This document shows, piece by piece, positions 23,823 to 36,912 of a stretch of 64,000 nucleotides of DNA. The stretch is from positions 11,347,498-11,411,497 of the forward strand of contig CM042092.1 in the NCBI GenBank assembly GCA_023512835.1, read 5' to 3'. The notes under the pieces are model-generated. The model was not told where the DNA came from, did no database searches, and worked only from the letters and a program-made list of their open reading frames with translations. The translations under genes were made by a program, and so were the position numbers. The first letter of the stretch is position 1, and each line of letters opens with the position of its first letter. The DNA is from Taxillus chinensis (lineage: Eukaryota > Streptophyta > Magnoliopsida > Santalales > Loranthaceae).

Positions 23823-26800
23823 CAGTACAGTGCGTCGGCGACCGGTGCCGATAATCTACCCAACTGCATGCACTGACGGTGCAACTCTCGTACGTCCTGA
23901 CGTACGTCCTCGATCTACATCGACTGCCTAGTAGCAGCAGAGGCAACAACATAAGCAAAACAGGTCCATGATAGGGAATGAGTACGTAATATTTTATAAT
24001 TATTTTGATGAAAGAAATAATTAATTTAATGGGGAACATTAGAAATATAGTAAACTTTTAGTCCCATGCATGCACGGAGTTTGGATTATCAACGGTGGAC
24101 TATGAAATCATTGCTCTTCTTCATCTGCATTATTATAATGTTTGACTTGGATCATTCGCTTACTTTTTAAAGCTTCAATAATACCCTTAAAATTTTTTAA
24201 TATGACAAATAGAAATACAAGGAGATAATTAAATATAAAATGTTCCTGTGTGTATTCAAGACTTTTAAAACTTTCCACTTAAAAATTCTTCCATAAATTG
24301 CGATGAGATGGTCGTCAGTGCGAGAGTATTAATTTATTGTAAAAAAAAAATTGTGGTCAGCACCTAGCTAATGTTTAAAGCTTTTAACTTTTTATTTTTC
24401 TAATTTAAAAAAAAACGTTCTTTTAAAACGGCTCCTGGACCACTTTTACCTTCGGTGTCTATGATTGATCTACTTTTCTTCGAATTCTTAATTGAAAAAA
24501 ACTAACTCCCATATTCATGGAACGAAATTGAAAATCGTTTATGTAAAATAAAATATATAGAAGGTGAAACAATAGGAATAATAATGTATTAGTTTATGAT
24601 TAATGCGATAGAAGAGAAGGAGGAACGAGGATAATTAAGACATATACGGAGAACCTTAATTAAGAACAAAGAATCGAAAACGTGTGCGCGCGCGTTTTTT
24701 GTTTTTGGTTTGGTTTGTGTCTGTTGGGTGGTTTTTGGGATGGTTCGATGTGAGTGCGGGTGGGCGTCCAGCTGGGAGGGCGACTTAGATTTGGTTTGGT
24801 TACTCAAAAGTGGGGTGGTGACATGACAATGACATTCAATGGTCGACATTGTGGGCGGCGGCTGGATTGAATAATTGCGTGTGTGGGACTTTCCTGTGGG
24901 GGTTCCACGTGAGAAAGTAGGGAATCATGCCGCCGCAAGGGAGGGCACAAATACTCGGCCACTATTTTTGATAGAACAAATAGGTGAAAGAGTTTTTTAG
25001 GTGAAAAAGTGCTGGATGTTTTTTTTTTTTTAAAAAAAGTGAAAATGTGGCGAAATTTTTAAAAAACAAAGGTGGGAAAGAAGGAAAGAAAAAAGAAATA
25101 TTTAAAAAATTATTTTTACTTTTACTTATATAATTACGTAGATTTACATAATAGATAGAAGAAATATCTTTTAAAATTTTTGATAGTTTTTTTTTATATT
25201 TTTATACTATTTTTAAGGGTATTAAACAAGTTTTTTTATAGGCCAGAATGGGCTTGCGTGAAAGGTTTTGTTTATTTTAAATTATTTTATAAAAAATTAT
25301 ATGATGTATTCATATTTTACAAATTTAATCATTTTCATAATTATGTGAATGTCATGTTTGACCTAAAATATTATCATAAAATATTAAAAATTTAAAATAT
25401 ATCATTAATAAAATGTTTTTAGTTTTCTTTGGGAAAACACTAATTTTAAACCAATATTAAAAAAAAAGCAAAATATAAAAAATAAAACATAAACTACCTT
25501 GAAAATTATGGTTTTATGTTTTTTAAATATAAAAAACATGCTTGGAAGACAAAGCCATACAAGTTGCTGATCTATGTTCATTTAGTTCTACGAATAAGGC
25601 AACATAAATATTTTTTTATTATGAATTGACATTTGCTCATTTAAATTAACATTTGGGTACCTTAAATTTTTTTGTTTTTAAAATGAAAAATAAACATTAG
25701 GATTCAAACTTTCAAATTAAGTTAAAAAGAATTTCCAACCACTAGACTACGTCTCCAACCCCTGGTAGTTTGGATTACCCTAACCCAACCTCGAGGTCTA
25801 ACACCAATTGAAACCTAAATATCAAATATACATGGATCAAACATCGAGCAAAATCCAATCATACAATATGTAGAGTGTTGAATGTATACTTGTTAGACAA
25901 CGGGGGGGGGGGGGGGGGGGAATATTTGTAAAACTAAAAAAAATATGGAACGTAGTTTTATAAATAACCCAAAAAATCACATATTAACATTATGCATTGA
26001 ATAACCCAAAAATAAATAATACAGTTGGTAAAACCAAACGTAAAGCGGAATACAAATTTTTTCTTTTTAAACATTTTTTGTCCGCCTTTCTTTTAATTTT
26101 TTCTGACATTTTTAAAATTATGGGGTTAAAGGTATATCTTAGTTTGAAATAAAAAACTATAACAAAATCAAACTAATAAAGACTTTACTAGGAGTGTAGA
26201 TAAATTTCACCAACTGTAAAAAAAAACTATGAACAAAATCAAACTAATATAGACTTTACTGAAGAGAATTTAACCACTGAATGGTAAATATATAAATTAA
26301 CTTTGATATACCCTGTTGGCATGCTAGAACATATCATCATACAATTGACTATGATAAAATTATAACTCATGAACAAATAGTAATTTAAAACCTTACTTTA
26401 CGTGAACCATAACCTTATAAGGGATAACAAAAGTTTTTTTGTTATCCGTAAGCGAAGTCCATTGCATATAGAGAGGTAATAACTTATGCTATCACGCAAA
26501 CAAAGCTCAAAATACTATCTTGAAAGTGACTTGAAATAAAACATGCTTAGCCCTAGCTAGGTTTGAATACAAAGAAGATAACTCTCTAATTCAATTATAA
26601 TAAAAGAAAAAACTATAAAAGCTTGCTACAAAAGTCATTTTAAAGCCCTTTATAGGACTTAACACATCTTAAGTAATTTTAAGAAACTGCAAGTTAACAA
26701 ATACATTAATTAATCAATTAAAATGGAAAGGAAATTCAAAATATTGGAAACTTGTGTCAACACACAACCATGTTTATGAAGGTATTTGGTCGCATATATT

Positions 26801-28078
26801 AATTATTTGTTTCTTGTTATTTTATGATGAGACATGACCGTCTCAGCTTTTGTGCTCTTTGGCACTTTTGGAGGATGACACACAACTGTATCTTATATAA
26901 GATATAATTGTATTTATGTTGTTAGCTTTTTGTTCTATATATATTTTATTAAGTTGCAGCTCCGTCTATAATAGTAAAATATCTTTTTTAAGTATTGATC
27001 GAAGGTCATGAGATTGATGTTATCCTTGGCCTCTATCAATCTAAAGACTTCATGAAAAAGTCTCAATGCTCGCTTGAATTGCTTTGCCACATTCATGTAA
27101 TTTGTCCAATTGGCATGACAAGCTCCTCGGATATCGTCATCGGTAAACATGTTTATTAAATATATATTATATAATTAATATATATTTAAAATTATACAGA
27201 TATTTATAATATATCACTTTTTAAAAAATAAACCATCAGGCAATGGCTTTTTAGCCTTCACTTTTCTTTTCCTTTTTTTAAAATGCTAGATCAAGACCAA
27301 TCTCTTAAAGTATACCTGAGGCGACAATTTTAAGAAACTTGTTGTCTAAGGCCTTTTTTTCTCTTTTTTAAAGGCAATGGCCTAAGCCGCAATTTTGTTT
27401 TTGTCCCCCAAGGGTATTTGAGGCGATGGCTATTTCTGGTGCTTGCCTAAGATCCTATTTCTTATGAGAGAATTGGCACCTGAATTTGTTATTTAATTTA
27501 CATTATTAATCCCTTTCAAATCTATCCATGATCTAAATTAAGTTTTTGGTGACTACATTTAGAAATCAACTTAGATGTTTTAAAATTGGCAATGAATGAT
27601 GAATAAGCTTATGATTACCGTAAGTGAAAAACGTTAAGAATATCCATTGTATTTTTTAAAATTGATTTTTTTAAATATTTAAAAATATTACTTTTAAATT
27701 TTAACAGTTTATCTTTTCCGAGTTTACTTTTTACTTTTTTCAATTTAAATTATTTAATGGGGTTAAAATATTAATTTTTAAATATTTATTTATTTTTTAA
27801 AAATAAAAAGTAAATATGATGAAACAAACATCCTAATAATTTTTTCATTTGACACACATCGACTGTATATCATAGTCTAGAGACACACCTACGAAATATA
27901 GGATTTCTTGTAACTTTCCCTTAATCCATATCTTGTGGAGAGATCGAACCGGTTTAATATTATGGTACATCATAACCTGAATAATGCTATACCAACAGGA
28001 CACGCCACTCGATTACATATGCCAATAAGACTTTCAATATCACGAAACACTTAATGAGGATAACAACAGAACAATCAA
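23823..28078. other. Gene-poor AT-rich stretch
   Basis: I see no gene. There is a (CG)-rich spot at about 24683-24695, a G-box CACGTG at 24906-24911 without an obvious gene, and the G run at 25902-25920. A minus-strand frame at 26935-27150 (71 codons) is unassigned. The remainder is A/T-rich DNA that looks like decayed transposon sequence. Confidence 0.5.
25902..25920 (+). repeat. Homopolymer of 19 G
   Basis: An uninterrupted G run in otherwise AT-rich DNA. Such runs can form G-quadruplexes and are also a known site of sequencing length error, so the exact count is uncertain. Confidence 0.9.
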
Positions 28079-28105
28079 GCTCTGATATCAGTTTGTTAGA
28101 ATCAC
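28079..28105 (-). mobile_element. Possible copia-type LTR/primer-binding-site junction (minus orientation)
   Basis: On the minus strand the sequence reads ...GATTCTAACA, then a few bases, then CTGATATCAGAGC. The first is like the TG...CA end of a copia LTR (plus strand TGTTAGAATC at 28094). The second differs by one base from the usual initiator-tRNA-Met primer site TGGTATCAGAGC. No pol coding remnant was recognised on either side, so only a fragment is suggested. Confidence 0.35.
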
Positions 28106-28372
28106 ATATAGACAAATGATCAATCATGCGCTTGTTATGATACTGTCTACTTTGAGCTTGACACATCAGTTTGTACGGCTTTAAAATGTATTGTGATATT
28201 AATTAATTTATTTATTTATTATTTGACTTTTTTGTCATTGAACGGACAAATATTCAAACACATGTCCCAAATTAATTATCGATTTATACACTATCGATAT
28301 TCTCACTGCACTGATTTTATTTATGTGCTCTGTACAATTTATGAAGCGTTTATGTGTATGAGCAGGGACTAA

Positions 28373-28809
28373 CCCTGTGTTTGGTAAGGTATGGAAAATG
28401 AGTAGAAAAATTTAGGGTGAAAAGGGGGTAGAAAAAAAAAGAGGTAGAAAGAAAATGGATAGAAAATTACTTTTCCATAGGATTGTTTGGAAGGGTGAGA
28501 AAATAGATGGAAAAGTTATTTAAAAAATAATGTTATAGTCTAACGTGCAGCTTTCGGCTATAGTAGACGTGATTCAGCCCATTCTCCAACGCAGGTTTCA
28601 TGGTGCAAGGCACTATCTTGGTCAGCAATTTGTTTTCCACACCAAATTTCACCAAATTGATGGTCATAAAAAATTAGCCGTTAAATGCCCAATTTTCTAT
28701 GTTTACTGTGTATTTTCCATACACGCCAAACAACAAAAAATGTCATTTCAACTCATTTTTCATACTCATTTTATTTTCCACAGATTTTCCATACATACCA
28801 ATCGGAGGG
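28373..28809. mobile_element. Tourist-like MITE (437 bp) with TAA target duplication
   Basis: Left end CCCTGTGTTTGGTAAGGTAT and the reverse complement of the right end CCCTCCGATTGGTATGTATG are imperfect inverted repeats that continue into shared GGAAAAT. TAA flanks both ends (28370-28372 and 28810-28812), which fits PIF/Harbinger-type insertion. The interior has no transposase; a short open frame inside is not meaningful. Confidence 0.65.
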
Positions 28810-28812
28810 TAA

Positions 28813-31800
28813 AGGAAATATAGGGGGTGGGACTAAATCAGAGGTGTGCAATATTATTTGAGTATGTTAATAAACAGCTATTGTGTTAAACCCGAAATCA
28901 ATAATGATTTTAGAAAAAAAATCAAATTTAAATTATATTTGGGTACGCTCATAATCCATCAGTTAAGTATGAGATGGAATTGGAGTGTGTTTTGGGTTTC
29001 GTGAACGTGTGATAGAGACGGCGGGAGCTGGGAGACAGAGGGGCAGATGGGACTGTCAACAGTAGGGCAGTTGGAACTTGGAAGGAAGTGATCAGTTGAG
29101 TAGGACGACTGTAGGAGCGTCAACATATAGGGTGGTGGGGTACAGAGGGGTGGCTCAGTCATAACTCCATGTTTACGGCCTCATAAGCCATCCATTCATC
29201 ACTCTCACTCTGTGTGTGCATGAGCTGTATTTCTTTCCTGAGACTGGTCAAGTACCCATCATTGTGGGCGCATTACTGGACCCGCATCTGGAAGCAACGA
29301 TGAGGTCTCCCGTAAAGATCATCGGTGTATATATATGTGTGTGTATGTATGTATATGTATATGAATCTATATCTATATTTACTGATATACAAATGAGTAT
29401 TAATTTTTTTAATACAATAAAATAACCGGATAGATACTATTTACCTCTGATTTCATATACGTAAAAGTATTTTGCAGATCATTTTTATTGTATTAGTTTT
29501 GACTTTTGAGGTCAATTTTATACATAAACTTTTAAATTCTAGTTAATTTCGATAAAGAATGGAATATAATTAGTTTTAATATAAGTTATCTTCAACGTTG
29601 GTTAAATTTGTACAATTTTTGCGATGATAGTAAAGTAATATATGACTAATTAGCAAATAAAAGATATATCAAGGAACTTAAAATTCAATATAATTAAATT
29701 TGGTATACTAAAGAAATCAACTTCGATTTCAGCCAAAGTTGTGATGTTGTTTCAAATGAACGGTCAAATTAACTACAAAATTCTGACGGTCAAATTAATT
29801 AACTTCAAAATTAATACAAAAATATAATTGGTTCAGCATGTAGAAGATAATAGATCTGATACTTTTAGTTTCATATATCCAAGTTTTCTCTTGTAAACCT
29901 ATGACATATAATTAATATAATTTTTAACTATTGTTTAATAATTTAAATAATAAATAATAGAATTTGTGGGTCAATTTTACCTAATTAAATTTAATGGAAA
30001 ATTGGCATTCATAGCTTTCAAGTGCATTGTAGCATTAGCAATGAACTCTTTCTTTAGGAAAAAAATTAAAAAATTATTCTTCCAACCTAAGTCTTATATT
30101 TAATGTTCATTATTGAGTTTATATATTATTTTTCAATGTTACGCACACTGTAATTATTAATTATAATATTTTTTATTTCTTAAACTTATATATTTCACAT
30201 TTTCTATAACTTTTACTTTCTTTTCATATTAAATTATAATAATTTATTATTAAATAGTAAATAAAAAATACAAATTATTATTTTAATACCATTCAACACT
30301 ATTACTTTTTTTAAAATAAAAACAGAAAATATTTTAATCATGCTTGATTAATTCGCTCCTATATATGAGATCTCTTCTTTCCTTTTGAATCTTTTATTCT
30401 CTAAACACATGTCCCATAGAAAAATTATATACACAATCGTACGTTGGGGGTGCGGTCTCCGTTCAACAAGCGGCGTGGCAAACGACCATTAGATCATAGG
30501 TTTTATTTAGTCCATTCATGGCATATATATGCGGTTGCCGGTCGACTGAACAATTGGGAACTCTAATAACTTATAGCTAGGGCTGCAACAAATTAATTAA
30601 AACGCTTCATTAATTCACACAAGTATACCCACGTACACGCCCGTTAAGTTCATATTCAGCGGTCGTTGAAAATGAGTCAAACAGAACGGTGGATGACCCT
30701 CAATATGTGGGGGAAGGTCGGCTAGAAAACATGAACACAATTGTACCTTTTGGGTGCATCATATATCACATATGTGTGTGGATATATAGATAGCCCTATA
30801 GGTATGTCGGCTTTACCTTTAAGGAAGACAAATGTCATACGGCCCTATATTATATATATATACTTTCAGTCCCTTCCATTGTTGGTGTTCACATTTTGAT
30901 AGCAATTGTTCCACCAGCAGGTTGAACCAGTCCGAGACAAAAATGGCCAATGTTTCCTAAAAATAATAAAATTTAATTTCGATTATTATAACTGATAAAA
31001 TACTAATCTGGGGACTTTTTCATTCGTCTTGAAGCTATTAATTACTTTGCTGTAATTCCAAAATTGATTCTTGCCTCTTTTCCTAACTGTTGTTTCTTCT
31101 AATGTTGTACTATTAGCTCAGTACTTGCTCTCATTTATTATCGCGGTATACATTAATTTCATTCCTTATTCAAATCTTACCCCCTTTCTGTCAAATAAAC
31201 AAAACAAAAACATATATAAAAGATTTAAAAACAAACAATATAAGTCGTGCTCGTGCATGGTTTGTTCTGTAAAAAAAAAAAAATCAGTGTATTATTTTAT
31301 TAATTTTTGAATAGTATATACTTATAGTCCACTACAATAATTTATTATTAACAAAGTACAATGCTATGATAGGTTGAACAAGTAATATGTGTAGGAACAC
31401 CCTTCTTAATTATGATTGAATTTATATAAATCATTTTTTTAAAAATATCAATTTAACTGCATAATTAAAGACGGTTTATATAGAAATTAATGTGGTATCT
31501 TTGGAATAAAATTTCCTTTATAAAATGCGTAGGTAATTAAATTGTAGGCACACCCTCTGAAATTAAATGATGTTATCCCTAACCCAACTCATGCTTCAAT
31601 AGCTTGCAACCATATATGAATATCCAGTCAAGAACTGTCCTTAATCAAGAGCCATTTGGCACCTCAAAGCCCCCATAATAAAGCATTCGTTCCGTTCCCC
31701 CTGTGACTAGCTAGTCATGAAGCGCTGCATCTTGAACTCTGGACAACCTTCAAAGTGAAGAAAAGGGATCTCACTTGCAAATTGTTGTGTGCTGGGTCAG

Positions 31801-32673
31801 GGAGCAAAAGAAACGATAGAGACCACCTTTTTTTTTTTTTTTTTTTTCATTATATAATTTTACCCTTCTCCACGTCGCGGCACACAATCTGACACGATTC
31901 TTTCAGTATGCGACTTTTTGCAGGAAAAACGTGAGATCCCAATAACTTCATTTAGGAATCCACCAAGGGTTGAGTTCAGTTATTGGGACCAAAGTATTAA
32001 ATGCCACAAAATGAATTTACTTCATTCTATGTTACTATAATTGGCTCATATTTCTACTCCTGTCTGTCCCGGCCCACTGGGGCCTGTGGTTTAATTTCTT
32101 TGAATATATAGATACACACACAAAACAACTTGTGGAGTGATTTTAAAAGAATGAACTTGGGAGGTTAGAACTTAATAAAAAATTGAATTCATATATAAAT
32201 AATAGATATATATCTGCGAATAAAATAATCCTTTGATGTTGAGCTTGATAGAATAATGTGTAGGGTGCGCAAATCTATCATGGTGTTATTAAATTAAGCA
32301 ACACAACAAATGATGGCATTCCAAAAGGAGGCCTACAATGTCATGTGCAGTGGTAGCTGAAATTTCCAACAATATTATTGAGACTTTTGCTGTCGATTAA
32401 TTCCATTAATTTACCTGTCCCCAGCTGATATCATGCCAGCAGGTTAATTTCTTCCCCTTTATATTATAATGTTTGATTATAGATACCGAATTGTAAAGGT
32501 GAACGTAGCATGCTCTGTTAGACAATATACAACTAATTATATATCCAATATAATACATATTATTTATATTAATAAAACTTTCGTCGCCCCACTAAGAACA
32601 ATGGTAGATTTTCAAATATTTCCTGGATGTGGAGCTGTAATGTTTAAACATAAAAAAAACTAGACAAATAAAA
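28813..32673. other. Gene-poor stretch
   Basis: No gene is recognised. Features are a TATG/TA-rich spot at about 29325-29370, a T run at about 31829-31849, and slightly more GC-rich parts at 28970-29300 and 31640-31930 without a coding signature. Open frames are below 100 codons and show no domain. Confidence 0.5.
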
Positions 32674-32885
32674 GCATGTTTAATTTGAGTAATTTTTATT
32701 TTTATTTTTTTAAAAAAAAATAGTTGTTAAACTGAAAATTAAAATAATAAAAAATTATTTTTAATTTTTAAAAAATTCTAAAATAAAAATATTCTTTGAT
32801 TATTTTTAATTTTTTAATCCAAAAATAAGTATCACGTTTTAAAAATAAAAACAGATGAAAAACGCCACAATCAAATTTACCCTGC
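32674..32885. mobile_element. Foldback MITE-like element, copy 3
   Basis: The left arm (GCATGTTTAATTTGAGTAAT, then TTTTTATTTTTATTTTTTT, AATAGTTGTT, AACTGAAAATTAAAATAATA) pairs with the reverse complement of the right arm (...GTATCACGTTTTAAAAATAA, AAACAGATGAAAAACG, AATTTACCCTG). Order of motifs and length match the copies at 13361-13575 and 36711-36912, although this copy is more A/T-rich. Confidence 0.5.
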
Positions 32886-34884
32886 CAATTGTTTTGGAAT
32901 TCAGATATATATATATATATATATATATATGATGTTATTGCATGATCAATAATCATGGCAATTTGATATTTCCAGTATATTCTTATATTAAAGGATTAAC
33001 AGGATCAATTAATTTAAGAGTTTAGTTTTCAAGTGAAATTTTCAACAATTCCAGATTTTTTAGGAGGTTGAATTGAAGGACAATTTTGATGACGAGATTG
33101 TCACAAATTAGAAATCAGTTTTTGATTATGGTTTCATATTTGCTCCAAACACACACGATAGATGAAGAATTATATTTAATTTATATATCATATATTTGTA
33201 TGGTTTTAATAAATAATTATATTTTATAAAATTAAATTAAATTAGTTACAACCTATCAATATAGTTTTGAAATTAATTAAGTTTATCACCCTATATACAT
33301 TTACACGTTAAAATATGCCATAAGCATGTGTTTAGCTCTTTGTATTTATAATAATAATAATTTAAATTATATTATATCGATAATTTATTTAATGTATAAT
33401 AGGTATGTTCATAAATATATTGTTATGTTATGATTTATTTATCTTAAATCACCATATAACTATAAAAGTATTACACATATCTAAACAAAAATGCTTGTAA
33501 TATTTTTTACATAATATTTCAAAACATATCATAAACAATTATTTTTAGTCTCATTAATTTTTTATCAATAATTTATATTATTTTCTATTACATATAATAA
33601 TTATTTTATTGTTACTTACATACATACATATCTCTCTCTCTCTCTCTCTCTCTCTAATATATTTGTGTGTGTGTATATATATAATCAAATATGCCACTAT
33701 GAGTTTACCTTTTTAAAGTGACTCATAACCGAACTCTATATACATCAAAATTCTACCCAATCGTAGAGCTCAATTCAAAAACTAATCTCGAGCATTAAGC
33801 TTAACTTAATAAGAAATAAATATTATGTTTGGTTACCCATTAATTATCTCATTGAAATATATAAGTTTGAGCGACCCATAACGATGAAGTATATACGAGA
33901 TTGAGAACAAACTTATAATAAGGTATAGTAACACACACACGCACACACACACACACATATATATAATAGTAGTATGATAAATAAATTTCTAAAATTATAG
34001 TATTAATATTAAAATTAGAAATTTGTAAATTTAAATTAAATTTATTAAAACTGTCTTTTATTATAGAGTATTAAATGTAATAATACAATTACGTACTACT
34101 TATTATATAAAGTACTAAACGAAATTTCCCCACAAAAGATATTATTAAATACACTTTTCTAAAATTTTATTATAAATACTATATTTCATCATCATACTTA
34201 TCTCATAAAATACATTTTTATTCATAATAAGGAGAAAATGTTTATTAAATGAAATTTATTACTAATATATTATTAATAAGGGTAGACTGAGTATTTTCTT
34301 GGAAAGTAATTATATTATATAATTAATATAAAATTTAAAGTACATGAATAATGGTGTGATAGTAAAATCACCAAAATCTAGTTCAATTTTAATTAAGTAA
34401 AGACTTTAAATTTAAAATTTTAAGGTAAAATAGGCCAAACAAACAAGCTAATAGATTCGTTTATATATATATAATTAAGAGATATAAATACCCACTATAT
34501 GGTATTTAAGGAAACATGAAATATGGATACCTCACTAACGTTTTCCTTACAATCACGTTATTAGTTAGGGCATGAAAGTGGAAAATATATAATAAACTGG
34601 TGAGAATTGAGAAGATAAAGCTAATGTCATAATTGGATTAGTGTAACTTGGCTCTACTGATGATACGGGGTGATCGACTTGTGTCATTAATTTGTGGAAA
34701 GAAGATCAATGTCATCCCTAATCATTACTCATGAGTGTTCCACAAATTTTGAACCATTAATGGAGATCAAAGACTCGATCGATTCGCGATATTGTTTCAG
34801 TTAGCATAGTAGCCAGTGTATATATATATATATATAGTTCTCGCGGTTATATATATAAAAGCCAATTTTCTCTGAAGCAATAAC
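32886..34884. other. AT-rich intergenic DNA with microsatellites
   Basis: No gene. It contains (AT)n at about 32905-32930, (CT)n at 33630-33655, GT/TA repeats just after it, (AC)n then (AT)n at about 33931-33966, and (TA)n at 34819-34834. Confidence 0.6.
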
Positions 34885-34981
34885 CAAGAAGAAGAAGAAG
34901 AAGAAGAAGAAGAGGAAGAGGAAGAGGAAGAAGAAGAAGAAGAAGAGGAAGAGGAAGAGGAAGAGGAAGAAGAAGAAGAAA
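34885..34981. repeat. GAA/GAG trinucleotide array downstream of the ERF gene
   Basis: Blocks of GAA alternate with blocks of GAG over about 97 bp, making a pure purine strand. On the minus strand it reads as a poly-Ser frame, which is an artefact. It lies about 260 bp beyond the ERF stop codon, so it could be close to or within the transcript 3' end. Confidence 0.9.
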
Positions 34982-35237
34982 ACAGAGGAGAGAATACAAA
35001 CCTTATATATGTTATCTTTTTAGCAACCGTGATATGTTTAAGCAACTCCAAATGGCACTTGCATTTTGCGGGAAAACCATATAAAACGTAGTCTACCCTA
35101 GCTTAAAACATACACCACAGAAGAGGGATAACGATCGAGCCCGCACACAAAGCACTGAAAGCAGAAACAAAAACAAAACAAAAACCAAAAATAAAAATAA
35201 AAATAAGAAGCACCATTTTTTTTCCCTCGTTAATTAA

Positions 35238-35813
35238 TTAATTAGTGTAGTTCCATAGGCTCTCCGCATCGGAATTACCGGTGGAATCGCCGGACGGCGG
35301 GGAAGGCATCCTCGGTGGTGTCACCAGCATGCCTTCCGCCATGTCGGCCAGCAGATTGGGCATATCGAACAATGCCTCCTCGTCCACAAACTCAACCGCC
35401 GGCGGGCCCACGCCTTGAGCTGCGCTGCTGGCAGCAGCTGCCTCGTTGCTTCTCTCTTCCACGGCTGCGGCTGCGGCGGCGGCGGCGGCGCGTATGTCGG
35501 CAGGGGACGACGACGTCGCGACCGGGTACGTGGCGAGCAAGTGAGGGAAGTTGAGGAGTGCGTCCGGCCCCTTCAGCGCCATCGCAGCCACGTCGTAGGC
35601 GGCCGCCGCCATCTCCGCCGTCTGGTACGTGCCCAGCCATATGCGCGTGGTCTTACGCGGCTCGCGGATCTCCGAAACCCATTTCCCCGCCCGCGCCCGC
35701 ACGCCGCGATATCCCCGGGGGCTGCCGCCGGAGTGGCTCTGACTAGGTGTGCTGGTGGGGTGGTCAGCATGGCACGCGTTCGCACTAGAATAGGCATAAT
35801 AATCATCGTCCAT
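35238..35813 (-). CDS. AP2/ERF transcription factor, DREB type (group III, ERF025/ERF027-like)
   Basis: A single uninterrupted exon encodes 191 residues. One AP2 domain spans about residues 35-92: [18 protein letters not shown], then [28 protein letters not shown] and LLNFP. The Val in WVSEIRE is the DREB-type residue for binding DRE/CRT (GCCGAC-like) sites. After the domain come the Ala-rich segment ([18 protein letters not shown]), an acidic [10 protein letters not shown] stretch and a C-terminal LWNY motif, similar to the LWSY end of group III DREB proteins. The usual Trp before GKW is absent (RARAGKW instead of R-S-W-G-K-W); this may be typical of the subgroup. The role is inferred as a nuclear regulator of stress or hormone-responsive genes. 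GC content is much higher than in the surroundings, as is common for single-exon monocot-like or Ala-rich ERF genes. The ATG at 35811-35813 is the first in frame. Confidence 0.9.
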   Translation of the reverse strand: MDDDYYAYSSANACHADHPTSTPSQSHSGGSPRGYRGVRARAGKWVSEIREPRKTTRIWLGTYQTAEMAAAAYDVAAMALKGPDALLNFPHLLATYPVATSSSPADIRAAAAAAAAAVEERSNEAAAASSAAQGVGPPAVEFVDEEALFDMPNLLADMAEGMLVTPPRMPSPPSGDSTGNSDAESLWNYTN

Positions 35814-36140
35814 AATATAGGATTAGGCCACCCAAAAAAACAAAAAACAAAACAAAAAACAAAACAAAAACAATTTGTGGGGCGAAAGAAAAAGGATGTT
35901 ACCAGTAGTTATTACTACGTTGTTCGGGGTCGGACTTTTTATGAGGAAGCAGAACATTTGGACAATACGTGGGAGGTACGCGGGTCGCGGGCCATTGCGT
36001 CGCACACGTATTAGGCGCAAATTGGTGCTTAGCTCGCACCAACCACTGCTCGCTTTTTCCCAATAACACTTTACTCGCTCTTTAATTGGTTTTTTTTTCC
36101 TTTGCCAATTTGCTGGTTAATCTTATATAAGCTGGTCAGC

Positions 36141-36171
<31 letters not shown>

Positions 36172-36710
36172 AAACTTGTACTATGTCGTACAAGAAAAAC
36201 TTATGCCTCCAAAAATTGTGGGTACGTATTAATTTATAAATAAAGGGTCTTTTTTTCATTTCCTTTCTTCTTCGTTTTTTTTTTCTCTCCTTATGTTGCA
36301 ATCGGCACGTGCATCGTATGCATCATATCCATTCTCACTATAATATCAAGCCGAAGCGAGTATGTTTGTGATTCGGACTAATGAAAACCTGACACGTAGA
36401 ACCTATTATCATGTCACTGTTATGTTCAATGTCGATCGTGATTTAAAAAAAAAGATACAAAATTTAGTTCACGAAGGAGATATTAATTGGTGGATGTATC
36501 ATTTAAAAGATCAACATGAAAGAGCCAATTTAGCTAACAGTAATGATAAACTGATAAAAAAAAAAGAAATAATAATATAAATAAAAATCCGTCAGAATAA
36601 ATGAATAAATTCACTTGAATAAAATTGTCCAAAAAGGACTCTTGGGTGTTTGCTTTTATGTCATGGTATCGACACTATATATATGTGAGAAAAAGTAAGA
36701 GCATATGTTT

Positions 36711-36912
36711 GGTAAGTTTATTTTCTGTTTTCGTTTTAAAAAAATGATAGCTATTTTTAGGTATAAAAAATTTTAAACTAAAAATAATAAAAGATTAATT
36801 AAAATTTAAATAACCTCTAAAATAAACATATTTTTTATTTGTTTTTAGTTTTCTATTGCCTCGCTATTACATCTTGAAAATAAAAACAGAAAATATTCAA
36901 TTAAATGTACCC
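36711..36912. mobile_element. Foldback MITE-like element, copy 2
   Basis: Left arm GCATATGTTTGGTAAGTTTA, TTTTCTGTTTTCG, TGATAGCTATTTTTAGG and AAACTAAAAATAATAAAA pairs with the reverse complement of the right arm (GTTTTTAGTTTTCTATTG, CGCTATTACATCTTGAAAAT, AAAAACAGAAAATATT, ATGTACCC). Same motif order as copy 1 (13361-13575), so they belong to one family. Confidence 0.6.

Noticed and set aside
34797..35051. Poly-Ser protein
   Set aside because: Translation of the GAA/GAG array; no domain outside it.
35415..36014. 199-codon plus-strand frame opposite the ERF gene
   Set aside because: It is antisense to a clearly conserved AP2 gene, Arg/Gly-rich, and exists because the GC-rich strand lacks stops.
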